The notes under the pieces were generated by a model that saw only the letters and a program-made list of their open reading frames with translations, searched no databases and was not told the DNA's origin. 64,000 bases of DNA from Pezizomycotina sp. ARF18 (taxonomy: Eukaryota > Ascomycota). Position numbers and translations under genes: made by a program. Each line of letters opens with the position of its first letter. Within the stretch, counting starts at the first letter, position 1. Below are positions 48,101-60,088 of this stretch, piece after piece. The DNA lies in assembly GCA_002224055.1 (NCBI GenBank), contig AZLU01000114.1, positions 1 to 64,000 on the forward strand. The letters are read 5' to 3'.

Positions 48101-51100
48101 GCGTAATGCGAGTTACGTTTCCTCGTTCATGATACAGAGAGCTCAAAACTCGTCGAAAACTGGTGAAACACCATATCGAAATCTGCTCGACTTGGTAATC
48201 AACGACCTACTGACGGTGCTTGGCCTCCCCGACTGGCCGGCTGCTGAACTGATGCTGCGAACTATTGCTGCTTACATGTGAGTCGTCTAGGTGTTGTGAT
48301 TTTCGTTTATTATACTAACTTTTTCTTTTCCCGATTCAAGGTTGGTATCGTCGATGACAGCAAGTCGCAAACTGGAGCACGTGGTATGGCTTTGGATGTT
48401 TTGACAAGCATGGCGGTATCCCTTTGTGATATGAGAGTCCACATCGTGAAAGTCGAGCAAAGGGCGAAGGTCTGAACGAGTACGACTCGATGTTGCAGAG
48501 CTTTACGAAGGAGTATCTATCGCTCTATCACGAAGGCTCCGGTGACAGGCGCGACGAAAGGGACGACCTAACCAAGCGGTTGATGAACTGGGAAGGTCCT
48601 TTCAAGCTCGTGTTGGAACAGCTGTGGGAGAAGATGACGCAAGTAATGGCTCTTTAAGGGTGAGTACGAGAAGTGCTATATTGGGTTTTATTTTCCTTCT
48701 TTTTCTCCACATAGATCGAGATGTTAACTTTTATCAATTTCCAGAGTTCTTGGGTTTCTTTGCCACCTTATGGGTTCGCGGCTTGTCTTTTCCTTCAAAA
48801 ATCTTGACCCTGACGACCAGGATGACGATGAAGGAATTGAAATAGCCAGAATCGGTAGTCTTTTACGGAACATCATGAAAGGTAATGCCTGGTATGATGA
48901 GCAAAGAAACCTCGATAACTTCAACAAAAGCACGCCTACTACATTCCAACTACGACACGCCTACCTATTGACAGTAATGACGACGCCCTTTTGTGTCTCG
49001 TTCGAGAAGATATTTGAACGCTTCGTTATGTGCGTTGAAAGCGACTCTATATCGACTCGCAACAAAGGCTTGAAGGCGATCAAACAACTCATCGAAAAGG
49101 ACCCAACTATCCTAGACCGTCAGCAAACCGTCCAATTCATGATGCTGCGCTCGGAAGACCCCTCGCCCAAGTCCGTGATTCTGCGGTGGACATGATAGGA
49201 ACTTGTCTATCATTCAAACCCGGACTGGAGGATAAGGTCTTACCGTTTATCACGGCTCGTGTTGCAGATACCAACACCGGTGTGCGCAGAGGCAATAAGG
49301 GTTTCGAAAGAGATTTATCTCCATTCGGATAATATGGCGACGAAGGTTAGGGTTGTAGAATCCCTGATGCTGAGAGTCAAAGACCTGGATGCGCAAGTGG
49401 CCGATTTAGCCAAGAAGACATTCGAAGAGCTTTGGATCAACCCTTCGTACGCCCAGATCATGAAACCGAGCGACGACCAAAGAGAGGTCAGCGCCAAAGC
49501 GATGATGATCATTAAGGATCGTATTGACATTATAGTCAAAGTTGCTCAAGGGCAGGATGGGCAAGCTATCGTGCATCTCAACAACGTTATCCAGGCTTTC
49601 CTTGACCCAGAAAATAAACAAGCAAATGTGAATTCAAAAGTTTGCAAGATATGGTAGAGGCACTCTTCAGCGAGCTCCTTGGCGACGAAGGGGAAGGGGA
49701 CTGCGACAACAGCGGTAAGAAGGATAAGCAGTACATCCTCAAAACGCTCACAGCCTTCGCCAAGGTAGTGCCAAGCTCTTTACGGTCAAACAGCTGGAAT
49801 CTTTGCAACCATATACGCAAAATCTCTCCCAACAGGATGACCTGTTCATGTACCGATCTGTCATTATTATTTCCGATGCGTACTACCCAGCCTGTCTTCG
49901 GCTCATCAGGAGTTCCTCAACACGGTAGCGAAAGCCTTATTGCAGAATTTGTCGCATCTATCACATCGCGAGCTTAAAGAAGCCATATTCTGTCTTGCAA
50001 CAATCAATAGGGTCTTCGACATCAGTGTTAGGCTCGTGGCGGTAATCTCCTCATGTTTCATGAGCGTTGCTAAGAGTGCCAGAGGAGACACGAATTCCCT
50101 GGAGAAACCAGTACTCGCCGCATCTCTCGATTCCTTTACATTATGGGTCTATTGGGAATGTACTGCGACTTTGAAAAGTTTAAACAACAGCTCTTGGTTA
50201 AACTTAAGTCCATCGGAATTAATGACTACCAAGGCCCGGTCTATGAGCTGGTTGTCGATACAATCCTGAAGTACTGCATGCCAAATGTCGAGATCTCCAT
50301 CCGAAAATCGGCGCTGGAAAGTCTTGGACATGTCTGCAAGACGCACCCCAACCAATACTTCGACCTGCGGTTTTAAAACCGATCGACATTGTTTTCGCTT
50401 CTGACGATGCCGATTTGAAGAAGCTCGTTCTACATCCATCCTGGACTTTTTCATGTCAGAAGAGAAACTCTCGGAAGATGCTGCCTTGGTCAAGGACCGG
50501 CTGCTTCAAAGGAAAGCGTTACGGACGCGGATTTGATCCCGGGAGGCTTACCGGCGCCACCGCTTTTGCTGCATCACATGATGGGTAAATTTTTATCGCT
50601 AACTCCCTCGTGTATCTGTATAACTAACCTTATATTTGATAGTGCTCTACTGCTTTGGCTCAAACCCACCTCAAGATTTCGTCAAGGTTGCTTTAGCTTC
50701 GAATGACGAATATGCACTTACAGCTGTAGAAGTGATTGGTAGTGTCCTGAGCAGGATTGGTTCATCCGAAAGAGTAATTTAGATTCTATCCATCCTTTGC
50801 AATGATTACTTGCTAACCTCTTGTGAAGTGCACGCCTGCTTTGATCGCACTCGAGACGTCAACGCATCCCCGGATCGAACAAATAGCCCTGAAGGAGCAC
50901 AAGATGCTTGCTGCAAAGCACGAGAGTATCGTGGAGAGGTCTTACATGGAGGGTCAGGGCTGCGTTTACGTATCAGAGGCAGATCATCCATAACGTGGAG
51001 GGTACGAAGCCTAATACAAACGTCCCATCCTCGCTCTCTTTACGCCATGGTGCAATCCAACCGCAAGGTTCGAAAGAAGCTTCTCACAACATGGTTCAAA

Positions 51101-51849
51101 GTATTGACTTCGACCTCGTCAAATTTAACCCGGATGCGGACCCTTCGCCGATCGTGTACAGCAGGTTCATAATTTACAACCTGGCCTCTCTTCGAATATA
51201 GCACAATCGAAGACGTTCAGACGGTTGTCCAGAGCCTCGAAAGACTTGTCACCGCACCGGAACAGCTGTTGCGCATCAACTGGAATCGGATGTGATGCAG
51301 CTGACCAAGGAGCAGCCGGAGCCCGTCGATCCGCAGGTCAAGAAGAAATTGTGCGCCGCCAGCATCATCCTCATGATGGCCTGGAGCGTCCGCTCGCACT
51401 TACGCAAGCTTTACGGACTTAACGACCAAGCGCATCAAGGCAGCCACGAAGGACGTTACGAAAAACGGCGACGAGGTGCAGGGCGTTACGCCAGAGCCGC
51501 TGCGTGCCGAAATCAGCGATATGGCTGCCTCCATGGATTCCGACCTAGGTCAAGATGAGCAGTGCCGTGCGGTAGTTTCTGAAGTATCCGCTAGTAATTT
51601 CCGAAGGTACATTTGACTAACTTTCTTGAATTATTTTTAGTTCATTGAAATGCTCAACTACGATAAGGATTTCAAGATCGCGGCCGAGAACGACGAGGAC
51701 CTCGTGGCTAGTGGCCAAGAGGACGAAAGTGACGCGGTGCGCCAGCTGCAACGGTCCCAAAGAAGAGGAAGAGGGCTACGAGCCCCTCTGCAAAGAAGAA
51801 GAAAGTCGGCGCCAAGAAGCATAGAGCGTCGGCGGACCATTCTGACTGA
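45119..51849 (+). CDS. SCC2: Cohesin loader SCC2 (Mis4/NIPBL)
   Basis: Loads cohesin on chromosomes together with Scc4/Mau2. The N-terminus (MDPNIPYQQSFQVQVHQQTP; IIPLPTINTTGQIPIQEQIG; IDDLIRTSKLGQFEGLLLKA) is the Scc4-binding region. A Pro/Ser-rich basic linker (46.4-46.9 kb) follows, then HEAT-repeat blocks from about 46.9 kb: LARLQKICENTLKAAEDVEI, LLQSILNIIKTLLDSCINQL, MEYICVGIIFIENASSEKDS, VGIVDDSKSQTGARGMALDV, FERFVMCVESDSISTRNKGL, VYELVVDTILKYCMPNVEIS, and LLHHMMVLYCFG (reading over an intron at 50.58-50.64 kb). The C-terminus is a bipartite nuclear signal: VPKKRKRATSPSAKKKKVGA, ending SADHSD with TGA at 51847-51849. At least ten frame breaks. Several introns (first about 45381-45733). 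Length about 1,850 aa, as in other fungi. Confidence 0.9.
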
Positions 51850-53362
51850 TATGCAAATCCTTTCGATGGCCTCCTTACGACGAAGATTTTTTTTGAGTGT
51901 CGACAATCTTCTTACTTTCGCGTATCTTTTCGAAGTTTTTTCCACGATAATTTCCTTTTTCCTTTTCTTTTCTCGATGGTGGTTTTTATCTATTGCATCG
52001 TGTTAATGGTGTTATTATTTTACGTCTGTTTAATCATTTCTTCCCTTGTTTCTTCCTCGGCTTCAATTGAGTGGCTTTTGTTTGTATTACCTATGAGCGA
52101 TAGGTGTTTTTCTCTTTTCCTATCTTTACTTTTTATTTTTATTTCTATTTATCACTATTAATTTTTTTAAGCTTAAAACTGGAAGAAAAGATAAGAGGAA
52201 CTAAGGCGTTTTTTTTCGACGGCTCGTCATATCTATTACCGGAATTTCATACAATGTTCTCCACTTTCGATTTCCTTAATTTTTTTTTCGTTTCTAATAA
52301 TATTATGGAGGAGTCCGTTTCACCTCTTCTTTACATTTTCCTTTAATCGTCTCTACTTCCCTACTAGTTGACTACATGGAGCAAGGTTTAAAATTTTTTT
52401 TTCTAGGGTATATCGTTGTGCTTTAACGAAGATATCATTTCTCTATTGTTCTCTTTCACGCCCTCTTCTATCCTCGTGTCCGATTTTTCCAATTTTCTTG
52501 AGGGTATTTTGCATCAATTCTGGTAGTTATTTTACTTTATTACAATCTGATATTGTATTATTAAGTACGACTTACTTGTTATAGCTCATGGTTTTGAGGG
52601 CGCCTTTACTCCTGTTCATCCTGGTGTCCTATCATCAATTCTCCCAGAAAGAAGAACGGTCTTGGGGGGCTTGTTTCTTCTTGCAAATTTAGCTAGCTAG
52701 ACCAATATTTAATAGGAAGTGGCGCTGAGCTCATTATCATTTGCTACAAATTTTTTTTTTTTTTTTTTCGCAATTACACAGCTATACTTCTGGCTACAAT
52801 TCAACCATAACACAAAGGTCTAGATATAATTTATTGGTCGATGATCGTAAAGTTATTATTAGATATCCTCTCTGATAGTGTGTGCTATTTCGTACCGAAC
52901 GAATGAACTTCCAGCCAAATTTTTTTTTTTTTTTTTTTTTGTGTATCAAGGTGGAGAAAAAAGAAGAAAAAAAAAAAAAAAAAAAAAGAAAAAGAAAAAA
53001 AAGAAAAAGAAAAAGAAAAAGAAAAAGAAAAAGAAAAAGAAAAAGAAAAAGAAAAGGAAAGGAAAGGAAAGGAAAGAAAAAATGACGCATTTCGCTCGTC
53101 GGATATCCGATAAACCAAGATGGCTACGATAAGACCCAACAAGTAGTAGCTAAGGTAAAATTTCAGCCAGACATTGTGCGAATCCAAACATTCAACCAGC
53201 AACGCTGCGGCGATGCATTTCCAGCGGTAGACCTGACTGCGCACGGCGCTCGCTTTTGTACAACACACGGAACCTAATCTTCTCTTATATTTGGCAATTG
53301 ATGACAATCGAGCTCTTCTTGTTTCTATTCTCGAAATCTTAGTAACACTCTTGTTTCAAAAC
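51850..53362. other. Intergenic region with dense simple sequence
   Basis: T-rich throughout, with T20 at about 52750-52768, T21 at 52920-52940 and a long A/G simple repeat (separate entry). No gene. The poly-Lys and poly-Phe frames here are artefacts of the repeats. Confidence 0.7.
52961..53080. repeat. A-rich simple repeat, (AAAAAG)n and (GGAAA)n
   Basis: About 120 bp of purine-only sequence: mixed A runs, then about ten AAAAAG units, then GGAAA units. It faces the T21 run 20 bp to its left, so the pair can form an A/T stem. Confidence 0.9.
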
Positions 53363-53374
53363 AAAAAAAAAAAA
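53363..53374 (+). promoter_or_regulatory. A12 run abutting the carrier start codon
   Basis: CAAAAC is followed by twelve A, the last being the A of ATGGCC. This is a second case, with SCC2, of an A run directly before a start codon. Confidence 0.6.
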
Positions 53375-54344
53375 TGGCCGACGCACCGAGCGTCACCGAT
53401 CCAACGACGGCTGCCAACGACGGCAGAAAGATATCGTTCCTCTCGTCGCCGTATACTAAAGCGCTCATCGTACGCTCTTCTACCTCTTACCCTCGTACTC
53501 TTCCTAATAACCCCCCCCCCCCCCCAAAAAAAAAAAAAAGTTACTAACAAGAGATGTATAGGCAGGCGGCACAGCGGCACAGCCTCGACCTCTCCCTCTA
53601 ACCCCTCGACACCCTAAAAACCCGCCTGCAATCCTCTACCGGCTTCCTCGCTTCCGGCGATTCCGGCACCTCTACCGCGGCCTCGTTCTGTCGCAACTCG
53701 GTTCCGCGCCATCCGCGTCTCTATTCTTCTTGGCGTACGATTCTATACGGCGGCATTAACTCCTCCCTATTACCGTCCGCGGCGACGGGGAGTTGGTTGG
53801 ATAGTGAAGTTGCGGAAGTTATTATGGCGAGTTCGGTGGGCGAAGTTCCGCGTGCGCGGTACGGGTTCCCGTGAGGTAGTCAAGCAGCGCGCGCAGGCTA
53901 CGTCGTCATCACCTCAATGGCGGCGCTACGCTTTTGTTTTGGAGCTTTCGAAAAAACATGGTGTGTTTAGGAGGTTTATAGGGGGTGGACAGTTACTGTA
54001 GCGCGAGAAATACGTTTACGATAATTCAATTCCCGCTCTGGGAATACTCAAATCACGCATAAAATCAAATGGTAAGGAGAGAGGGAAGGTTACGGCGATT
54101 CAAAGTGCCATGTGCGGTAGTATAGCGGGCTGCGTTGCGGCGGGATTAACGACGCCGCTGGACGTATTAAAGACGGATGATGTTGGCGGATAGGGGTGTT
54201 GGTATGGGGGAGATTTTGGGAGATAGTTAGGGAGACGGGTGGGGGGCGCTGATGAGGGGTGTGGGCCGAGGATGGTGTGGATTGGTGCTGGCGGGGCGGT
54301 GTTTTTGGGGGCGTTTAACGGGGGCGAAGAAATTTGCTGGATGA
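53374..54344 (+). CDS. PET8: Mitochondrial S-adenosylmethionine carrier (Pet8/SAMC)
   Basis: Imports SAM into mitochondria for methylation, biotin and lipoate synthesis; inner-membrane six-helix carrier. Start MADAPSVTDPTTAANDGRK. An intron from about 53469 to about 53562 contains C15-A14. Repeat 1: AGGTA and TLKTRLQSSTGFLASGDF, RHLYRGLV. The SAM-carrier hallmark RVPVEVVKQRAQA reads across 53860-53905. Repeat 3: AIQSAMCGSIAGCVAAGLTT plus PLDVLKT (PxD motif) and GALMRGVGPRMVWIGAGGAV followed by FLGAFNG. A shifted ending GAKKFAG with TGA at 54342-54344 matches the usual carrier end. At least five frame breaks, one of which looks like an extra rather than a missing G. Confidence 0.85.
53511..53539. 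repeat. C15-A14 homopolymer junction inside an intron
   Basis: Fifteen C then fourteen A, directly followed by TTACTAAC, a consensus branch site, inside the first intron of the SAM carrier gene. Confidence 0.85.
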
Positions 54345-55747
54345 TGTTGCGTGATGGAACTGTGGGAGAGGTTACCGGGGAGAAAGGTTGCAGGAGGTAG
54401 CGTGCGTTGTAAGATACCGCTGTTAGAAGAGGTAGTTAGGGGAAAATTCAACGGTTGGATAGGATAGAATGCCACGTTGTACAATGTATATATCGCATAT
54501 TCAAAATACCCATTTAATCTTTGTCTATATATGACTATGGGGATTCTCCGTAAGGAGACTGATGGATTCCTACCGAAATGAGCTACAATACAAAGGTCGA
54601 CATAAATGTATACATCGATATCGTCAGTACATAAAATGCGCCCGAATAAAAACGAAATTACCATTCTCGATAGCTAGCTGTTGCCGACATTTTGGATGCC
54701 ACTGATCCTCCTTGAAATACCAAGTATAATATATACGGGATTAAAGTTTGACCTCGAACAACAATGGAAGAAAAACGTAGCATTCCGATGAAGCGAAGTT
54801 TTTATTCTGGTTCCTTTCTATTTCTAAAGTTTCGAAAGGTTAACGGTTATTGGTATTGTGGTGAAAATAAGTGGAAATTAATGTGCATCTTGAGGAACTT
54901 TAGGGATGTAATACAGTAATGTGGAGAAATAATGTAAAGAGTAAATGGTAACTTGATATAGACATTGGATTATCAATAACAACAGGATGCTTGATTAGTC
55001 AGGAGGGCTGATTAAAGAGGATTGCATGGTAGAATTAATCGTTAGTTTCGATTTGATAATAGTATATAATCTCGCGGAAATGAATACATTATCAGAAAGA
55101 AAAAAGTAATATATAGACGGTGCTCAATATAGATAGACATGCGCTAGAACGTTGAGAGCTTTGAATGCGTGAATCAACGCTGTTGGTTGGGACGAGAAGC
55201 AGAGGCCAGGAGCTTGCGGTATGACATAACGTTTCCACGAGAAAAACGATATAAGGTGCTAAAAATACGTAAGGATATATACAAATCGGTAATTAGAGGG
55301 CAAAAGAGTGTCATTTTTTCTAGAAATGTACCAGTGAAGCAAGAGAAGAAAAAACGAGAACGCCGATGTTAGTGCCATGACCGCTTTATGGGTGCCGAAA
55401 AAGACAAAGAAGATCAGGAATGGGAAGGGATGCAAAGAGGAGCAAGACGATCAGAATGAATAAGAAAAAACAAGGCCTAGAAAGAAATGCGGACTCATAA
55501 CTTTTTTTTGTAAAAGTACACCGTGAATGCGTGATGGGAAAGAGGATGGCGATACTGGAATATCGCCTGCAAAGCGCACAAAATGAAACAAAACGTGCTG
55601 AAATACTGTAAACCAAAAGAAAACTCCGAGAAGAAAGAAATAACAACCCGCCCAAGAGGAAAAAATGTTGCCCAAAAAAAAATAGAAAAATAGGTAAAAG
55701 GTTACTCCGAAGACAAAAAAAAAAAAAAATTATCAATACACATTCCG
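54345..55747. other. Convergent intergenic region
   Basis: 3' flanks of the carrier and GPCR genes, AT-rich. The frames at 55386-55736 are Phe-rich simple sequence. No gene is supported. Confidence 0.6.
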
Positions 55748-57863
55748 TTACCGCTCCTCGCGAATCTCGTTCATTGTTGGAACTTCTCCGTCATTAGAAG
55801 ATTTGTCCCTTCTCAAGATTGGTCGAAGATTCTTCAGCGCGGCGGCAGACTTCCGCGCAGGCTTCCATTTTTGGCTTGTCGTTACCAGCCCCACCGATTC
55901 ACGGCTCATGCCGGACTCGGTCTGTCGTTGCGCGGGACTTCAGTAGGGGAATAGGGTCCGCACGGAAGGTAACTCGGGTAGCTGCCTCGACGCTAATCCC
56001 ACCAGCTCATCGAAATGCTTCCTAGACAGTCGGTTGTTATTCTTCTCCTCCTCCCGATCCTTCGCCTTCTGCTCGTGCTCCCTGCGCTCCCTTGCGCGCT
56101 CTTTCGTACGCTCTACGCGACTCGGCAGTAGTCCGACGACGTCGAACTTGGCGATGTGTGCGGCTGCCACTTGAGCCCCAGTATTTTCGAGTACCACGGC
56201 TTGCTTGTCGGTGACTGGCATGTACCTCGCAGGTTTCTCTCAGTCGTGAAGAGGGCGCAGTCTATGAAACCTTTGAAGGGGGATGGTGATGGAGATGAAA
56301 CAGTTCAGGCGGAAAGACGGGTGCTGGACATACGACGAGGAATACTGTAGTATGTTGCTGACGAACGGTACGATCCAGATCATGACGTAAACGAGCGGGT
56401 AGATGAACACGGAAGCGCAGCTGCCTTTGAATGGCCAATTGGCGGCGCCTCCTATCCGTGCTGCGGCTTTCGCTGACAGCAATCTTCAGGCGGAGAAGGG
56501 CGACTCCCAAAAAACTACGGCGAGCACTTCCAGACCGTCTGACGCGGCACTACCGTCAAAGTGGGCGAACCAGAGAGGCAGGTTGGTAATCGGAGGAGGT
56601 AATGAACAGTCGGAAATTCACTTTTCGGCATCCTTAGGACCAACGCTGCTCGAACCAGCCGCTTCCCTCTCGAAGAAAACCGTAATGGTTCCTTAAACGA
56701 AAAAGCGCGGGCAATCCGGAAAAGGGAACGTCGGCGATCGAAATCCGTTCTCCTTATTGTAGCTTCCGGAACTCCAAACCGAAACCTTGGTATCATACTA
56801 TGAAGCGAGCTCCTCCTCTCTCATCCCTTCCCGCGAAAGTCCGTCTCATCAAGTTCCACGGCAGAAACCCAAAGTTAGTGCTATAAGCTGTGGAACTGCC
56901 ACCGAACATATACGTAAATGGAAACCGTATAATACGGTAATGGTGAGCATGATGAAGTAGCGGGGAATCCAGGGCGAGTGCAAGTCGATACCCGAAAACG
57001 GTCGTACCTATTTAAATTGCCAGAAATTAGAGACCAGTTAAAAGGGACAAAAAGAAAAAGAAAAGAAAAAAATGGAAAAAAAACGGGGTTACAACTTACG
57101 GGAAGGTAGCAAAAGGTATTTTGGGCGGTATGGTGTATTCTTGTTGACAAATGCAAGGGAGCCCAAGGTCACGGGGAATATAATCCAAGCCACGTAAATA
57201 GCGTAGCGGAACCGATATAATCCGCCTCGCCCGGGCATCCCACTTCTCGGCCTGAAAATGCTCAAAGCACTGTGGATAAGCGATCATGAGGACGGCAAAA
57301 TCTGGGGAAGATATTATAAGTAAAACTCTACAAACAAGCAGAGGCTGTTCCTCTTTTGGGATGTCGAAGGTGACTTTTGTTCTCACCAGATGCTTCAACC
57401 CCAACGGTGAGCAGAAATCCAGTTGCAGTACAAAATGAATCTGTGCTCTTAACCCCTCCCATAAAAGAGAAAACGATGGGGAAAATGAACTGCCAGACGG
57501 CTTTGAATGAGTCTGATATTATCAGAAGCAATGATCAAACTAAAGAATATGCAGATTAGTATCAACTGCGGAGAAAGTAAAATATCTGTTTTTTTTTTTT
57601 TTTTAAGAATATAAAATTGACAGATAATACTCACTGATGCCGAAAGGAGCGCCCTCAGTTGAAAAACCAGAACTCACCATCATCCCGAAACAACAGGCTC
57701 ATGGATGCACCAACCATGGCAACAGCGCGCATCGCCTTGAGTTCGTTTGGGTGAATTGCTTCATAGGAAACGATCGGAGAGTTGAGCTGGCCGGCACCTC
57801 GAGCCAACGAGGATGCCGGCCGACTGGGATGTCGAAGCTATACGACGAACAAAAATCCCCCAT
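55748..57863 (-). CDS. Git3/Gpr1-type G-protein-coupled receptor
   Basis: Seven-helix plasma-membrane receptor of the fungal carbon/nutrient-sensing class that acts through Galpha and cAMP. TM1 region LKAMRAVAMVGASMSLLF; then FKAVWQFIFPIVFSFMGGV, the extracellular-side CTATGFLLTVGVEAS, FAVLMIAYPQ, YTIPPK...TFCYLPV, PWIPRYFIMLTITVLYGFHL, and TM6-7 YPLVYVMIWIVPFVSNILQY plus ISITIPLQ. The tail is highly charged (RVERTKERARERREHEQKAK) and continues past a frame break to MSRESVGLVTTSQKW...NEIREER, stop at 55748-55750. Introns near 57.60-57.65, 57.31-57.37 and 57.01-57.10 kb. The start is ambiguous: MGDFCSSYSFDIP at 57863, or an upstream ATG at 57953 in the same frame. At least six frame breaks. 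Confidence 0.8.
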
Positions 57864-59273
57864 CCCTCCCAACACCAACGCCGCCCACGGCGAAAATCCT
57901 TTTTCCGCTTCGGTTTCCTTCTCTACAGCCCAATAACGTCCAACGATCATATATCTCACTGGCTCTGATATCAAGAAGATTTATTGAACTTGATCTCCGT
58001 AACAAAGCCAGGGTGTCGAATGAAAGTATATTTTTTTTATAGAGGTTTTGATTTTGCGTTTTGCGCTTGTCGAGATTATAAAATAATTATCGACGGTTGG
58101 AAGAGATCTAGAATGATGCTGGTAGTGGGTTGTTAATATCTATTCATGACGTAGCGAAGAGGTAACAATCAACAGCCAAAAAAAAAAAAAAAAAAAAAAA
58201 AAAGAGCAAGATCGAGAATTAATTTGACGAAAGGTGAATAAATGCTCCGGCGTTGACAGCTATTTATTGGAGAACCTCTTCCAAAAAACGTGGAGATAGA
58301 ACAAAGCTTGGAGTGAATGGAATCAGTAGACCTCGCTCAAGTTCGCTCCCAACACTCCCGTACTGTTTCTCGCTGCAGCTTTTGTCGTCCCGTTACCAAA
58401 AACAAAAGGAGAAAGACGTATAAAAAAAAAAAAAAAAAAAAAAAAGGAACTTCTTCTATTGCTCCAACTATCCTGATTGGCAAGAGAGCTCTAATAATTG
58501 ATATCGTCAAGGGAGAAAGGCAGATGACGAGACAAAAAAAAAACAAGCAGACCAATTCAAAGATCGACTACCAAAAAAAATGACAAGAAAGAATGCGGCT
58601 TGTACAAGATATAAGTATGGTTGAAATAATAGCAGTTTCTTTTTATTACCGGCCAAAAGATAGGCGGTTCTTCCTGATTGATTTGAACAAGGGATCGAAA
58701 AGCAACGTGGGAATTTGCGAAAGGGCAGCCAACATACAGCGAGGCAGAAAGTAGCAGCGAACTGCCATCTTCAAAGGGAAGACGTAGCGAGAGAGGAGAA
58801 GGTGACGATGTCATTGTACGACAACGAAGGCAAAAAAAAAAAAAAAGTAAAGAATTAAAGAAAGACAATGAACAAGGAGTAGTAGGGAAGGGGGGGAAGG
58901 GGGGGGGAGGAAATAGAGGCTTTTTTCCTCGAAGAACGAATGTTGGAATTGGGGAAGAAAGGGAAAGGTAGAAGTGGTTTAAGTGTAAAGTGGTAATAAA
59001 TTGTAGAGAGTCCAGTTTTTTTGTTGTTGGAATTTCTTTTTTTTTTTTTTCTTTTTTTTTTTTGGTGCAGTTCCGCGCTTGTGTAATTTATTTTTACCAC
59101 CAAAAAAGGGAGGAAGGACTGAGAAATAAAATAAAATAAAATAAAATTGATATATAATAATAATAATTACCTTAATGAATATAATAATATATATATAATC
59201 TTTGTCTTGGGAGAGCTATTTTGTTTTGTTTCGAAAGGCAGCAGTGAGCAGAGCTTCCTCTTTCTTAGGTGGG

Positions 59274-59297
59274 GATATATATATATATATATATATA
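59274..59297. repeat. (AT)n microsatellite
   Basis: Twelve AT/TA units directly visible; a second such run is at 59443-59462. Confidence 0.9.
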
Positions 59298-60055
59298 AAT
59301 ACTTTGGTAAATAACTATATTCATTTATTTCCATAGATTATTATTTATTTATTTTATTTTAGTTTTATTTATTTTTTACTCTTTGTTCCACACATTTCTT
59401 CCCCATTCCTTTCTTTTCAACCCTGCGATGCAACCCGCTACCGCCATATATATATATATATATACGTGCGTGCAAGTATATATGTATATATATAGTCCTT
59501 TCGAACTAGACTGACGAAAGATCAAGCAACGACGAGGGGTTGTTCAAAGCAGCAGCAGAAATCCAGACGAGAAAAAAAAAAAAAAAAAAAAAAAAAAGGC
59601 AGCAAGGAACTTCTCAAAGACACTTACTTATTGTACAGTGTGCTGTTGAAGGAAAAAGAATCGTCAGCAGCGGGTATGGTGGTGATCCTAGCGTTTCCGT
59701 TTCTGTATCTCTTGTTGACGAATCCCTTTCTCGTCTTTCCAAGTGCTTTGAATACTGCTAACTTATCGAGGAAAAACGAGCTCGTAATGGTTCAGTTCCG
59801 GTCGCTTCGAGACTCCTTTCCTGCCTGAAGAAAGAACCGTATTCGACTTTCAAGAGACTTTCCTTCAAAAGAGGCGTATATCCAGCCGGACTTTTTGTCT
59901 TTTTGCCCGCAAGGGGGAAGATTTCAACCTAGACCGAATGTAAATAAGGCCTACTCTTAGGTCTTGAGGATCGTAAGATTCGAACTATGCTATGATGAGA
60001 AATGTTTTTGTCGATAAGAACCATTACCGTTCCCGGCCGGAATGGTGAAAATATA

Positions 60056-60088
<33 letters not shown>

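Noticed and set aside
52878-53307. Poly-Lys and poly-Phe/Ser frames
   Set aside because: Direct translation of the (AAAAAG)n and A/T runs.
4628-57863. Programmed -1 frameshifting as an explanation of the many frame breaks
   Set aside because: Re-reading one base would give the expected residue at the sites I checked, but no shared slippery heptamer or downstream structure is visible, the sites differ in sequence, and NUF2 has none. Missing bases in the assembly are simpler.
59930-59995. tRNA-like B box (GTTCGAATC on the minus strand)
   Set aside because: The flanking bases do not form a T stem and no acceptor or D arm can be drawn.
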